Assembly (NCBI GenBank): GCA_018371855.1
Contig: JAHAKD010000001.1
Coordinates: forward strand, 186,001 to 250,000
DNA from: Clostridium sp.
GTDB taxonomy: Bacteria; Bacillota; Clostridia; TANB77; CAG-508
DNA length: 64,000 bases
Reading direction: 5' to 3'
Both the position numbers and the translations under genes were made by a program. Shown here one piece after another: positions 24,800-34,455 of the stretch; position 1 is the stretch's first letter; each line of letters opens with the position of its first letter. The notes below the pieces were generated by a model. It had not been told where the DNA came from and ran no database searches. It saw nothing but the letters and a program-made list of their open reading frames with translations.

Positions 24800-26617
24800 A
24801 TGGGAACAACTGATAGCAATGTAACACAATTATATGATTTATTAAATCATATACCAGTAACAAAAGACAATGCTGGTAAAATTCAAGAAATCAAAGATGC
24901 AATTGGCAAAAATGACTTAAAAAAAGCTCTTGACGGTATAAAAGAATTAAATGTCGCTTTGCAAAATAAGAAGAAAGAACTAAAAAAAAGACAAACAAAA
25001 AAGGAAAAAGATGAACGAGATGCCTTAGAAACAGAAAAGAAAAAATTCGAAGCAGAACAAATAAAAGAAGATGAAGTAGAAAGATTTCCAAAAGAATTAC
25101 TAGATTTAGACTTAGAAGAAGACTATATTGGTCTACTACTTTATGATCCAAGATATATAGTAAGCTATAATTTTTTATATGATGAAGTATGCTTCCAAGA
25201 TGAAAGAATGCTAAACTTATATAAAAGTGTTATCTTTACAGAAGGCGAAAAATATGCACCAGAAGCAGTAAAAAGAAAATTTAACTTTGCAAAAACAACA
25301 AAAGAAGTATATGAATTAAAGAAGCAATTAGTAACTCGTATAAAATTACAAAGAACAGTTACTATGGAAAAAGTATATATAGATTTAAAAAAATTATTTA
25401 TTTTAAGAAATTGGTATTTAAAAATACCAATCAAAAGTGTTCAAGAAAAAGTTGTTGAAATTAGAAATTACGAATTATATGATCAAATGTCAGTAGAAGA
25501 AGTAGAAAGTGCGGTTGAACAAGTTACTGCCACAGAAAAATTTAAAAGAGCTGTACTAAATAAAGGTCTTACAGAATTCCTAGAAACAGGGGAAAACAAC
25601 TTAACTACAGGAATTCCATTACCATTTGAACGTTTAACAAAAGAGTTTAAAGGATTAAGAAAAGGTGAAACAATGGCTGTTGCAATGCCTTCTAACTCTG
25701 GTAAGAGTAGATTTACAATCAATCTAGTTGCAAATTTATCATTAGTACATAAAAAAAGAGTTTTAATAATTTCAAACGAAATGTCAGAAGAAAAAATGAA
25801 ATTATGTTTAATGACAACAATTATAAATGATCCAGAAATCCAAAAAATTCATGGTAAAAAATTACATAAAACAGAAGGAGAACTACTAGAATTTAAATTT
25901 AGAGCAGATGAAGGTTCGGATGTAAAGACTGATGAAGATGGTTTTATTTTACAAGAAGAAGGAGAATCTAGAGCTGATTTTGTAAAAAGGCTAGCTAAAA
26001 TTTCTAAAGAATTTAGAGACACTATTACTGTTACAGATTGGATAAACAAAGAAATTTATAATTCAATTTATTTTATTAATATAACAGATCATACTAATGA
26101 CGAATTGCAAAAAGTTATAATGAATTACTATTATATGAAACATATTGAATATATATTTTATGATACATTAAAAACTGATACTGAACACATAGGAAATGGG
26201 GAAGAGGTAAAGAAAACCGCAACTATTCTTTCTAACCTAGCACAAAATTTTAATATGTTTATTTTTTCAACATTACAATTAACAGAAACAGCAACTTGGC
26301 CAATAAATTTAACAATCAATGACTTACAAGCTAGTAGAACTGTAAAAGAAGTGTTGGATACATTATGTTTGGTAAAGCAAATCAATCATGAAAATTATAA
26401 AGATTACGAATATTCAATAGAAGAAATGGATGAAAAATGTTATGACTTAGTAAAATATGATGATCCGGACGTAAGATATTATGCTTGTGTTGTAGATAAA
26501 AACAGAGCAGGAGCTAAACCTAAATTGCTATTTAAATTAAATTTGGCATATAACAGATGGGAAGAACTTGGCTATTTAAAATTAAAACAACAGGATCAAG
26601 ATAAGACAAATAATTAA
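24800..26617 (+). CDS. Divergent DnaB-like RecA-fold ATPase
   Basis: 605 residues, monocistronic. Residues 1-100 are a lysine/glutamate coiled coil; ~100-260 could be a DnaB-N-like helical region; ~275-600 is the RecA core. Walker A is 'PSNSGKSRFT' (~296), without the usual first glycine. 'VLIISNEMSEEKM' matches the DnaB H1a region, 'IEYIFYDTLKTD' is Walker B-like, and 'FIFSTLQLTETATW' is the sensor strand with Gln. The domain order suggests a hexameric helicase relative, but the sequence is far from the usual replicative DnaB and has a charged insert at ~340-395. The function is unknown. Confidence 0.7.
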   Translation: MGTTDSNVTQLYDLLNHIPVTKDNAGKIQEIKDAIGKNDLKKALDGIKELNVALQNKKKELKKRQTKKEKDERDALETEKKKFEAEQIKEDEVERFPKELLDLDLEEDYIGLLLYDPRYIVSYNFLYDEVCFQDERMLNLYKSVIFTEGEKYAPEAVKRKFNFAKTTKEVYELKKQLVTRIKLQRTVTMEKVYIDLKKLFILRNWYLKIPIKSVQEKVVEIRNYELYDQMSVEEVESAVEQVTATEKFKRAVLNKGLTEFLETGENNLTTGIPLPFERLTKEFKGLRKGETMAVAMPSNSGKSRFTINLVANLSLVHKKRVLIISNEMSEEKMKLCLMTTIINDPEIQKIHGKKLHKTEGELLEFKFRADEGSDVKTDEDGFILQEEGESRADFVKRLAKISKEFRDTITVTDWINKEIYNSIYFINITDHTNDELQKVIMNYYYMKHIEYIFYDTLKTDTEHIGNGEEVKKTATILSNLAQNFNMFIFSTLQLTETATWPINLTINDLQASRTVKEVLDTLCLVKQINHENYKDYEYSIEEMDEKCYDLVKYDDPDVRYYACVVDKNRAGAKPKLLFKLNLAYNRWEELGYLKLKQQDQDKTNN

Positions 26618-26620
26618 TGT

Positions 26621-26660
26621 AAACTGGAAATAGTTTAGTACTATTTCCAGTTTTATTTTG
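26621..26660 (+). terminator. Terminator after the DnaB-like gene
   Basis: AAACTGGAAATAG pairs with CTATTTCCAGTTT (26621-26653), then TTATTTTG. Confidence 0.85.
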
Positions 26661-26716
26661 TTTATAGTAATAATTTATACATGTCTTGAATATATATATT
26701 TAAGGAGGTACGAGTT

Positions 26717-27010
26717 ATGGTAGAGGAAAGAAAGCAAAATAATATTAATGTTATGCAAAATGTTGTTTTAGAAAATAGAGAAAAATTAAATGTAACAGGG
26801 ATAAATGATATTTTAAGTTTTGACGATCAAGTAGTTATTCTTTCAACAGATTTAGGTATGCTTACAATAAAAGGTTCGGAATTAAAAATAAACAAATTAA
26901 ACATAGATGAAAGTGAAGTAAAAATAGAAGGAAATATATCAAATATAGGATACAGCCAAGATACAGAGGAAAAGAAAGGTGAAAATATCTTTAGTAAAAT
27001 ATTTAGATAA
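26717..27010 (+). CDS. yabP: Sporulation protein YabP/YqfC family
   Basis: 97 residues, ATG behind AAGGAGGT. The compact beta-sheet domain has 'NVVLENREKLNVTGINDILSF' region, 'LSTDLGMLTIKGSELK' and 'VKIEGNISNIGY', characteristic of YabP. In Bacillus YabP acts at the forespore surface during cortex formation. The neighbours yabQ and divIC confirm the assignment over the paralogue YqfC. Confidence 0.92.
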   Translation: MVEERKQNNINVMQNVVLENREKLNVTGINDILSFDDQVVILSTDLGMLTIKGSELKINKLNIDESEVKIEGNISNIGYSQDTEEKKGENIFSKIFR

Positions 27011-27024
27011 TCTAGGGGTTTTGT

Positions 27025-27444
27025 ATGTTACAACTATATAATTTTTTTGTATTTATTATTTTAGGTTTAATTATTAGTTTTATATTTGATATATTTAGAA
27101 TTTTAAGGAAAAAATTTAAAACAAATAATTTTATTACATATATAGAAGATATTTTATTTTGGCTAATATCAGGATTTTTAATAATTACAGCTATATTTAA
27201 GTTTAATGATGGAGAATTAAGAGCATATCTTTTTATTGGAATATTATTAGGCATAGTTATATATATAATGCTATTTACAAAGTTAGTAAATAGCATATTA
27301 TTAAAAATTCTTACACCTGTAAAAATATTATTAGACTTTTTTACATCGTTATTTAAGAAAATTTGTGTTTTTATAACTAATTGTCTAAAAAATTGTAAAA
27401 ATAAATCAAAAAAAACTATACAAAAAAATAATTATAATGTATAA
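27025..27444 (+). CDS. yabQ: Spore cortex biosynthesis protein YabQ
   Basis: 139 residues with four membrane segments (~5-22, 42-63, 70-95, 100-115) and a lysine-rich tail. 'FDIFRILRKKFK' and 'EDILFWLISGFLII' are typical of YabQ. It is needed for spore cortex peptidoglycan in Bacillus. It lies 14 nt after yabP and 36 nt before the DivIC-like gene, the conserved sporulation/division cluster. Confidence 0.9.
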   Translation: MLQLYNFFVFIILGLIISFIFDIFRILRKKFKTNNFITYIEDILFWLISGFLIITAIFKFNDGELRAYLFIGILLGIVIYIMLFTKLVNSILLKILTPVKILLDFFTSLFKKICVFITNCLKNCKNKSKKTIQKNNYNV

Positions 27445-27480
27445 TAAAAAAGAATTGATTATAGGAGAGAAAATATACTT

Positions 27481-27765
27481 ATGAAAAGAATTCTTAGAAA
27501 TAAAAAAATATTAAAAGTTATTATAATTTTAATTATACTATCTTATTTTATTTATGTTCTTATTAAACAACAAACAACATTAAATTCATATCAAACAGAG
27601 CAAGATTATGTTTCTTCACAAATTCAAGACCAACAAGAATATAAAAATGAATTAGCAGACATGGAAGCAAACATTAATTCTGATGAGTACATAGAACAAA
27701 TCGCTAGGGATAAATTAGACATGTATTTACCTAACGAAAGAGTTTATGTTGATGCTAATAAATAA
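27481..27765 (+). CDS. divIC: Septum formation initiator, DivIC/FtsB family
   Basis: 94 residues: a short basic N-terminus, one membrane segment (~13-30), an extracytoplasmic coiled coil (~35-65) and the closing motif 'YIEQIARDKLDMYLPNERVY', which corresponds to the family's ARe-LGmv-pgE pattern. It is a bitopic divisome protein acting with FtsL and DivIB. Last gene of the yabP-yabQ-divIC cluster. Confidence 0.9.
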   Translation: MKRILRNKKILKVIIILIILSYFIYVLIKQQTTLNSYQTEQDYVSSQIQDQQEYKNELADMEANINSDEYIEQIARDKLDMYLPNERVYVDANK

Positions 27766-27806
27766 AATTTAAAATATTAATAATAGGATTCTAAAGACTT
27801 TATACT

Positions 27807-27864
27807 TATATATCTGTTATTAAACTTATTTATTTTCGTATTCTTATTTAATAACAGATATATA
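27807..27864 (+). terminator. Long perfect hairpin between divIC and rho
   Basis: 18-bp perfect stem (27807-27824 with 27847-27864) around a 22-nt loop, followed by CTTCTTTT. It may end the yabP operon, or act as a leader structure for rho 100 nt downstream. Confidence 0.7.
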
Positions 27865-27964
27865 CTTCTTTTATCCATTTATTTTTCTATTTCTTTTTAT
27901 CAAACTTTTAATCTAGAATATTATTTCTCATGTAATTAGCTTAATTAAATATAGGAGGGATTTT

Positions 27965-29284
27965 ATGAACTTAGAAGATTATAGTCTAAGTGAATTAAGA
28001 GAGCTTGCAAAAAACAAAAATATAAAAGGATATTCAAAATATAAAAAAAGTGAATTAATTGACTTATTAAAAGAAAATGATACAACTAATAATGAAGATA
28101 AAAATGAAAATAATGAAAGTGTTGTAACAGACTGTAATACAACATATAAAATTACTAATAGTGATGACAAAATCGCAGAAGGAATATTAGAAGTATTACC
28201 TGATGGATATGGCTTTTTAAGAGGTGAAAATTATCTTTCTACACCAGATGATGTATATATTTCACCAGTACAAATAAGAAGATTTAAATTAGACACAGGT
28301 GATCATATAAAGGGAATTTCCAGAATGGCAAAAGAAGGGGAGAGATTTCCATCTTTAATTTTCGTTGGGGAAGTAAATGGTGAGGCGCCAGAAAAAGCAT
28401 ACAGAAGAAAGAAATTTGACGATTTAATACCTATTTATCCGACCGAAAGAATAAAATTAGAGACTGAGCCAAATGAATATGCAATGAGAATGATAGATTT
28501 AATTAGTCCAATAGGCAAAGGCCAAAGAGGAATGATTGTGGCACCTCCAAAGGTTGGGAAAACAACTTTAATTAAAAAATTCGCTAATAGCATTACGAAA
28601 AATAATCCAGAAATTGAATTAATCGTATTGCTAATAGATGAAAGACCAGAAGAAGTTACAGATATGAAACGTTCTATTAATGGTGATGTAATATATTCAA
28701 CATTCGATGAATTACCAGAACATCATGTAAAAGTGGCAGAAATGGTAATAGAGAGATCTAAAAGACTAGTAGAACAAGGCAAAGATGTTGTTATTCTACT
28801 AGATAGTATTACAAGACTTGCTAGAGCGTATAATTTAGTTATTCCTTCATCTGGTAGAACTTTATCTGGAGGTCTTGATCCAAATGCATTACATAAACCT
28901 AAGAAATTTTTCGGTGCTGCAAGAAATATAGAAAATGGCGGAAGTTTAACTATACTTGCTTCAGCTTTAATAGAAACTGGAAGTAGAATGGATGATGTAA
29001 TATTCGAAGAATTTAAGGGTACTGGTAACATGGAAGTACACTTAGATAGAAAGTTATCAGAAAAACGTATTTTCCCTGCAATTGATATTAATAAATCTGG
29101 TACAAGAAGAGAAGATTTACTTCTTACTCCTAAGGAAATGGAGACTGTTTACGCATTGCGTAAGGCTTTAAATAATTTACCTGTAGCTGATGTTACAGAA
29201 AATATTATTTCTCAAATGGTACAAACAAAGAATAATGCAGAGTTTCTAGATAAAATAGATCTATATTTAAGAAGATTTAAATAA
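27965..29284 (+). CDS. rho: Transcription termination factor Rho
   Basis: 439 residues. An N-terminal Rho-N/SAP-like helix bundle ('DYSLSELRELAKNKNIKGYS') is followed by a short acidic insert ('NNEDKNENNES'), the RNA-binding CSD ('VLPDGYGFLRGENYLSTPDDVY') and the ATPase with Walker A 'APPKVGKTTLIKKF', 'LLIDERPEEVTDM', Q-loop 'SGRTLSGGLDPNALHKPK' and R-finger region 'EFKGTGNMEVHLDRKL'. It is a homohexameric RNA translocase that ends transcription. SD GGAGGG. Directly followed by the DUF2207 gene. Confidence 0.97.
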   Translation: MNLEDYSLSELRELAKNKNIKGYSKYKKSELIDLLKENDTTNNEDKNENNESVVTDCNTTYKITNSDDKIAEGILEVLPDGYGFLRGENYLSTPDDVYISPVQIRRFKLDTGDHIKGISRMAKEGERFPSLIFVGEVNGEAPEKAYRRKKFDDLIPIYPTERIKLETEPNEYAMRMIDLISPIGKGQRGMIVAPPKVGKTTLIKKFANSITKNNPEIELIVLLIDERPEEVTDMKRSINGDVIYSTFDELPEHHVKVAEMVIERSKRLVEQGKDVVILLDSITRLARAYNLVIPSSGRTLSGGLDPNALHKPKKFFGAARNIENGGSLTILASALIETGSRMDDVIFEEFKGTGNMEVHLDRKLSEKRIFPAIDINKSGTRREDLLLTPKEMETVYALRKALNNLPVADVTENIISQMVQTKNNAEFLDKIDLYLRRFK

Positions 29285-29305
29285 TTGTGGATGAGGTGCT
29301 TTTAT

Positions 29306-31229
29306 ATGGAGCATATAAAGAAATTAAAGATACTAATTATAACTATTATTTTGGTAGTTATAGCATTAATACCTAACAATGTATTAGCAGATGGGCCATC
29401 TTATGATATTACCAATTATGATATGGATGCTTATATTCAAGAAGATGGAACTATTCATATAGATGAGTCTATCACTTATTATTTTTCTAGTAGTGCAAAT
29501 GGTTTAACTCGAGATTTAAGATATTATTATAAAACTAATAAAGATACAATGGAACCGAATTCTGCTAGATATCAAGCAACTGGAATTGAAAATTTAACTG
29601 TCGCTGTTACAAATGCAGCTAATATAACAACAAATTTTACAAAATCATCTGATGCCGAGAAAGGCGATAGTGGTGTTTATACTGTAGATACAGTAAATGC
29701 TGATAGAACAGAAGGCTATGATATAATGGTTTATTCTCCAATATCTTCAAATAATTTTCAAACTGTGCACTATTCATATGATATAACAGACGCGGTTGTT
29801 CAGTATAATGATATGAGTGAAATATATTATAATTTTATAGGAAATGGAATAGAAACTGATGTCGATGAGTTTAATTTAGATATTTACTTGCCAATATCTA
29901 TAAATATGGATGATGTAAAATATTATCCTCATACATATGCTACAAAATTAGAAAATATACAAGTTATCTTAGATTCGTCATCAAATTGTATTAGTTTTAA
30001 TATTAAGAATATTCTATCAGGTAAGCCTGTTGATGCTAGAATAGTTTTTCCTAATACTGTACTAATGAATTGTACAAAAAAATATAATAATGATTATGAT
30101 TTTAACAGTTTATATAAAATTGAAAATAATATGTCTTTAGGAAATACTAGATATTTTACACATATAACGATTAATATTATTTTAGGAGTATTATTAGTTG
30201 GTTTATGTATAATTTTCTTAACGTATGGAATTATAAAAAGTAAAAAATTTAGAACAACTGTAAAAAATGCAAACTATTTTAGAGATATACCTAAACGTTT
30301 AAATTTATTAGAATATCAGGCTTTATTACCATCAAAGATAACCGATGCTTTAAGTTCTAATTTAATTATTGCAACAATATTAGACTTAACAAATAGAAAA
30401 ATATTAAATATGGAAACAAAAATAGATGCTAATAAAAAGAAACAATCTGATTATGAATATAATGTTTCTATTAATAAAAATACAGATTTTACTAAATTGT
30501 ATCCATATGAAAACCAAATACTGTCATTAATTTTTTCAGATCAAATATCTGCAGATTTTAATGTTTCAAATTATACAGAAAAAACAGTAGAATTAAATAC
30601 ACGCTTTAAAGAAATATCTAAGAATAGCAAATTAGTTCAACAAATTTCTAAAGCTAGCTCAAAAAAATTAATTGATACTAAAAAAATGTATGCGAAAGTT
30701 AAGACAAGTTTAATATTAAATTTCTTAATATTAATTGTAACATTATTCATAGTATTTTTGTTTAATACTTTGGTAATGAATCCTGACAAAGCGCTTGGAA
30801 TTATAGAATTTATTATATCTTCCGTTTTTACTGTATTTTTATCATTTATTGTAGTAGTAATATTAGATGATTTATATAAAATTCCTACAGATAAATATGC
30901 TCAGGATCAAAAAGAAGTACTCGGACTATGGAAATATTTAAAAGATTATAGTTTAATAAAAGATAGATTCCCAATAGAGTTAAGTATTTGGAATGAATAT
31001 TTGGTATTTGCTTCCTTATTTGGTATTGCAGATAAAGTAGCAAAAGAATTTAAAGAAGAATTAATAAAAGCTGGATACTCAGATGAACAAATATATTTAA
31101 CATACCCAGTCTTGTGTATGTCTAGCTATTCATCTTCATTTACAACTTCAATAAATTCTTCTACTGGTTATTCCGGCTCTGGTTCCGGTGGTGGAGGAGG
31201 CCGGAGGCGGGGGAGCAGGTGCTTTCTAA
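29306..31229 (+). CDS. DUF2207 membrane protein, frame shifted at a CGG codon near the end
   Basis: ATG 29306 has a GAGGTG site; 'MEHIKKLKILIITIILVV' begins a signal peptide cleaved near 'NNVLA'. An extracellular domain (~30-290) is followed by a membrane segment (~292-312), a cytoplasmic domain and two more segments (~475-535). DUF2207 proteins typically end in a glycine-rich tail. Here the tail reads G-rich up to GGC 31199-31201, then an in-frame CGG (31202-31204). Read straight on, the protein gains an unlikely basic tail and stops at 31282 inside the terminator stem. If C31202 is skipped, it ends in eight Gly then 'AGAF' at TAA 31227-31229. Confidence 0.85.
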
Positions 31230-31252
31230 ATCTCTATTATTTAACATACATA

Positions 31253-31290
31253 AAAGTCCCCTATCTTAAATTAATAAGATAGGGGACTTT
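31253..31290. terminator. Terminator between the DUF2207 gene and asnS
   Basis: 16-bp perfect stem (31253-31268 with 31275-31290), 6-nt loop, A and T flanks. It serves both convergent genes. Confidence 0.88.
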
Positions 31291-31321
31291 ACTATTAAAC
31301 GAATACCAAACATTTGCTCTG

Positions 31322-32713
31322 TTAGAATTCGCAGTTATTTGGTGTTCTTGGAAAAGGTATTACATCACGAATATTTTGCATTCCTGTTAAATACATAATA
31401 GCTCTTTCAAATCCAAGACCAAAGCCTGCATGTTTACAGCTACCATATTTTCTTAAATCTAAATACCAGTCATAATTTTCTATTGGCATATTTAATTCTT
31501 TTATTCTAGCTAATAGTTTATTATAATCGTCTTCTCTTTGACTTCCACCAATAATTTCACCTATTCCAGGAGCTAATAAATCAGCTGCTGCAACAGTTTT
31601 TCCATCATCATTTAGTTTCATATAAAATGCTTTAATTTCTTTTGGATAATCAGTTACAAATACTGGTTTTTGGAATATCTTTTCGCATAAATATCTTTCA
31701 TGCTCGGTTTGCAAATCAACACCCCAACTAACCTTATATTCAAATTCATCGTTATGTTTTTCTAATTCTGCAACAGCATCGGTATAACTAATTCTTGCGA
31801 AATCTGAATTTATAACATTATTTAATCTATCTAAAAGACCTTTATCTACAAAATTATTAAAGAATTGCATTTCTTCTGGATAATTATCTATAACATATTT
31901 AAAGATGTATTTAATCATTTCTTCAGCTAAATCCATGTCGTCATTTAAGTCTGCAAAGCATATTTCAGGTTCAACCATCCAAAATTCTGCGGCATGCTTA
32001 ACAGTGTTAGAATTTTCAGCACGGAATGTTGGTCCAAATGTATATACATTGCAAAAAGCTTCTGCAAATGTTTCAGCATTTAATTGACCACTTACTGTTA
32101 GATGTGCTGGCTTTCCAAAGAAGTCTTGAGAAAAATCTACATTTCCTTTATCATCTTTAGGCAAATTATTTAAATCAAATGAATTTACATTAAACATTTC
32201 TCCAGCACCTTCTGCATCGCTTGCTGTAATTAGAGGTGTATTTACATATACGAATCCTTTTTCTTGGAAGAATTTATGTATTGCATATGCTAGTGCACTT
32301 CTAACACGGAATACAGCATTAAATGTATTACTCCTTGGACGTAAATGTGCAATTGTTCTTAAATATTCAAATGAATGTCTTTTCTTTTGAAGTGGATAGC
32401 TATTATCTGATAAACATTCTATTTCTACTGCAGTTGCTTGTATTTCAAATGGTTGTTTAGCATTCTCTGTTAATATAAAATTACCTTCAACTTTTATTGT
32501 AGAGCTAATAGTTAATTTACAAATATCATTAAAGTTTACTAAATTATCATTAAAAACTACTTGTACATTTTTAAAGAAAGTACCATCATTTAATTCTATA
32601 AATCCAAATGTTTTTGAATCTCTTATAGTACGAACCCAACCTTCGATACAAATATCTTTACCTGCATATTTTTCTTTTTGTCTATATAGATCTTTTAAAA
32701 TAACTTTTTCCAT
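31322..32713 (-). CDS. asnS: Asparagine-tRNA ligase
   Basis: 463 residues, minus strand, ATG behind AGGAGGATA. An N-terminal OB fold ('CIEGWVRTIRDSKTFGFIEL') is followed by the class II core: motif 1 'FFQEKGFVYVNTPLITASD', motif 2 'FRAENSNTVKHAAEFWMVEPE' region, motif 3 'GFGLGFERAIMYLTG'. It charges tRNA-Asn. Last chromosomal gene before the gap leading to the conjugative element. Confidence 0.96.
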   Translation of the reverse strand: MEKVILKDLYRQKEKYAGKDICIEGWVRTIRDSKTFGFIELNDGTFFKNVQVVFNDNLVNFNDICKLTISSTIKVEGNFILTENAKQPFEIQATAVEIECLSDNSYPLQKKRHSFEYLRTIAHLRPRSNTFNAVFRVRSALAYAIHKFFQEKGFVYVNTPLITASDAEGAGEMFNVNSFDLNNLPKDDKGNVDFSQDFFGKPAHLTVSGQLNAETFAEAFCNVYTFGPTFRAENSNTVKHAAEFWMVEPEICFADLNDDMDLAEEMIKYIFKYVIDNYPEEMQFFNNFVDKGLLDRLNNVINSDFARISYTDAVAELEKHNDEFEYKVSWGVDLQTEHERYLCEKIFQKPVFVTDYPKEIKAFYMKLNDDGKTVAAADLLAPGIGEIIGGSQREDDYNKLLARIKELNMPIENYDWYLDLRKYGSCKHAGFGLGFERAIMYLTGMQNIRDVIPFPRTPNNCEF

Positions 32714-32746
32714 ATTATCCTCCTAAAAAATATAAAATCTTTCCAT

Positions 32747-32775
32747 ATTATATGACATTTTATATATAAATTCAA
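32747..32775 (-). promoter_or_regulatory. Sigma-A promoter for asnS
   Basis: On the minus strand TTGAAT (32775-32770), 17-nt spacer, TATAAT (32752-32747). No T-box sequence was seen in the short leader. Confidence 0.75.
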
Positions 32776-33067
32776 TTAAAATAGTAAAATTAGTAAAAAT
32801 AGGCTTTTTTTAGTAATAAAATTATATAGGTTTTAAATAAAAAAGGCTTAGAATCGATTCTCGTGCGTTGTGTCTTGAAAGTATTGAAAATAGTGGAACA
32901 TAGTCGTTTGTAATAATAATTAATAATTTTTAATTATAAATACAGTAATTTTTTTATATTATAAAGGCTAAATCTTTTAAAAGAGAAATACTTTTTTCAA
33001 TATATAATAAATAAATGGACAAATATAAATTATGAAGGTATAATACCAAAAGAGGGAAGGAATATAT

Positions 33068-33390
33068 ACGACATCAACCGAAGAAAATAGTATCAAAGAT
33101 AACCAAATTAATTATAATAAAAGATATAGAATTATAAGAAAAATTTTTATTGTATTGGAATTATTAATGTTTTTATTTTTTAATACTTTCATAAGATGTG
33201 CTTGTGGTAGACTATTTTTTATTCAATTCCTCCAATTATAATGGTAAGTATTTTTTATTTTATAACAAGAAATAGGGTAGGTACTAAAAAAGAACAAAAA
33301 ATGATGGTTATTGTTTATATTATGCTATTAATAAGTTTCTATATCTCACTAGTAGCTATTCAGAATCCACATAATACAATAATAAGTTAA
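33068..33390 (+). pseudogene. Decayed small membrane protein
   Basis: An open stretch starts at ACG (33068) 8 nt after a GAGGGAAGG site, where ATG is expected, reading 'TSTEENSIKDNQINYNKRY' and then a hydrophobic segment. The frame ends at TAA 33239, but the adjacent frame continues 'IPPIIMVSIFYFITRNRVG' and 'KKEQKMMVIVYIMLLISFY' to TAA 33388-33390. A one-base loss, possibly in the T6 run near 33215-33220, explains the break. About 107 codons with three or four membrane segments; family not recognised. No CGG codon is involved here. Confidence 0.6.
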
Positions 33391-33671
33391 AATATAAAAC
33401 GTATATATATATGTGTGTACTAAAGTAAATATAATTTTTAAAAGAGAAAGAGGGAGGGTAGTAAATATACAATATTGGACATTGAAAAATGAATATATAA
33501 CATTGCACAAAACAGGGCTGTTGCGTAATTAATCGAAATCTTAGGTAGAAATAAAAAAATCTCCCTAAGGCACGGAAGAATACAATTAGATTCAAGAAAA
33601 TTTTTTAATTCTAAATTTTAATTCTAAAAATAAAATCCATACAACATTATCATTAACAAATATATAACAAG
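33391..33671. other. Gene-free boundary zone between chromosome and mobile element
   Basis: AT-rich, no supported gene. It contains a hairpin CTTAGGTAGA...TCTCCCTAAG (one mismatch) near 33543-33572 without a T-tract, and a TGTTGCGTAATTAATCG stretch. The left attachment site is probably here or just to the right, but no direct repeat can be tested because the other end is outside the window. Confidence 0.35.
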
Positions 33672-33707
33672 CAACTTAAATCAAGAGAAGTTTAAGTTGT
33701 TTTTTTG
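33672..33707 (+). terminator. Terminator at the left edge of the element
   Basis: CAACTTAAA (33672-33680) pairs with TTTAAGTTG (33691-33699), followed by seven T. Confidence 0.85.
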
Positions 33708-33749
33708 TTGTGCAAGAATTAGTAACATAAGTGAAAGAAGGTGAAAGTA

Positions 33750-33971
33750 GTGAGTATTGGCGAAAATGTAATCAGACTTAGAAAAGAAAAACATTTAAGT
33801 AGAAATGACTTGGCAAGACAAATGGCAGGTACAACAGAAAGAAATAAAATTAAATGTGCAAACATGAAAATTTCAAGAATAGAAGAGAATAGATCAGCAA
33901 ATCCAGGTGTTTATACATTACAGTCTATAGCCAAACTTTTAGGAGTAACAATAGAAGATTTATTAAAATAA
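33750..33971 (+). CDS. XRE-family HTH regulator
   Basis: 73 residues from GTG 33750, served by AAGGTG; a GTG at 33741 overlaps that site. It begins 'MSIGENVIRLRKEKHLSRND' and forms one Cro/CI helix-turn-helix with an insertion-like segment 'TERNKIKCANMKISRIEENR'. Probably the first gene of the element and a candidate repressor of it. AAGGAGG of the next gene follows closely. Confidence 0.85.
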   Translation: MSIGENVIRLRKEKHLSRNDLARQMAGTTERNKIKCANMKISRIEENRSANPGVYTLQSIAKLLGVTIEDLLK

Positions 33972-33989
33972 AAGGAGGAAAGAGATACT

Positions 33990-34436
33990 ATGGAAAACGA
34001 ATTTACAATTAAAGAAACAGCTAATGCAATAGGACAAACAGTACAAAACTTATACAGAAAAATACCAGAATTGAAAAAATTAGGATATGCAAGAGAAGAT
34101 GAAAATGGCAATAAGTTTATTACAATAGAAGGAGTAAATTATTTAAGAGATAAAATAATTAATTCTAAAAGACCTACAAAAGAAGAAGAAAGACAGGAAA
34201 CAGAAGAAAAAAATGTAAAAATCGCAAAATTAGAAACAGAAAAAGAATTTTTGGAAAAACAATTAGCAGAAGAAAAAGCTAAAAATAGAGATTTACAAGA
34301 TAGATATGACAAAAAAGACGAAGCCTTTAATAAAATAAGTGTTGCTAACGCACAGTATTTAATTGATACAAGTAAACAAATACAAGCTGTTCCAGAAAAG
34401 AAAAAATTTAGTCTATTTAGAAGAAATAGACATTAA
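33990..34436 (+). CDS. HTH and coiled-coil protein, plasmid-type (DUF536-like)
   Basis: 148 residues. N-terminal MerR-like winged helix (~5-50, 'FTIKETANAIGQTVQNLYR'), then a long coiled coil (~65-115, 'KIAKLETEKEFLEKQLAEEK') and a basic end 'KKKFSLFRRNRH'. This is the design of DUF536/RepB-associated proteins on Gram-positive plasmids, thought to act in replication or partition. The function here is inferred from architecture. Confidence 0.7.
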   Translation: MENEFTIKETANAIGQTVQNLYRKIPELKKLGYAREDENGNKFITIEGVNYLRDKIINSKRPTKEEERQETEEKNVKIAKLETEKEFLEKQLAEEKAKNRDLQDRYDKKDEAFNKISVANAQYLIDTSKQIQAVPEKKKFSLFRRNRH

Positions 34437-34455
34437 AGAAAGGAAGAAACGAAAG

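Noticed and set aside
32714..32800. T-box leader for asnS
   Set aside because: The leader between the promoter and ATG is too short and shows no T-box consensus.
32845..32890. tRNA 3' end as an attachment site (GAATCGATTCTCG)
   Set aside because: No cloverleaf can be drawn around it; AGAATCGATTCT is just a 12-bp palindrome.
33068..33390. A fourth CGG-type frameshift gene
   Set aside because: The break has no CGG, needs a shift in the other direction and coincides with a T-run and a lost ATG; it is ordinary decay.
33543..33572. Hairpin CTTAGGTAGA/TCTCCCTAAG as a terminator
   Set aside because: There is no T-tract after it and no gene ends just before; role unclear.
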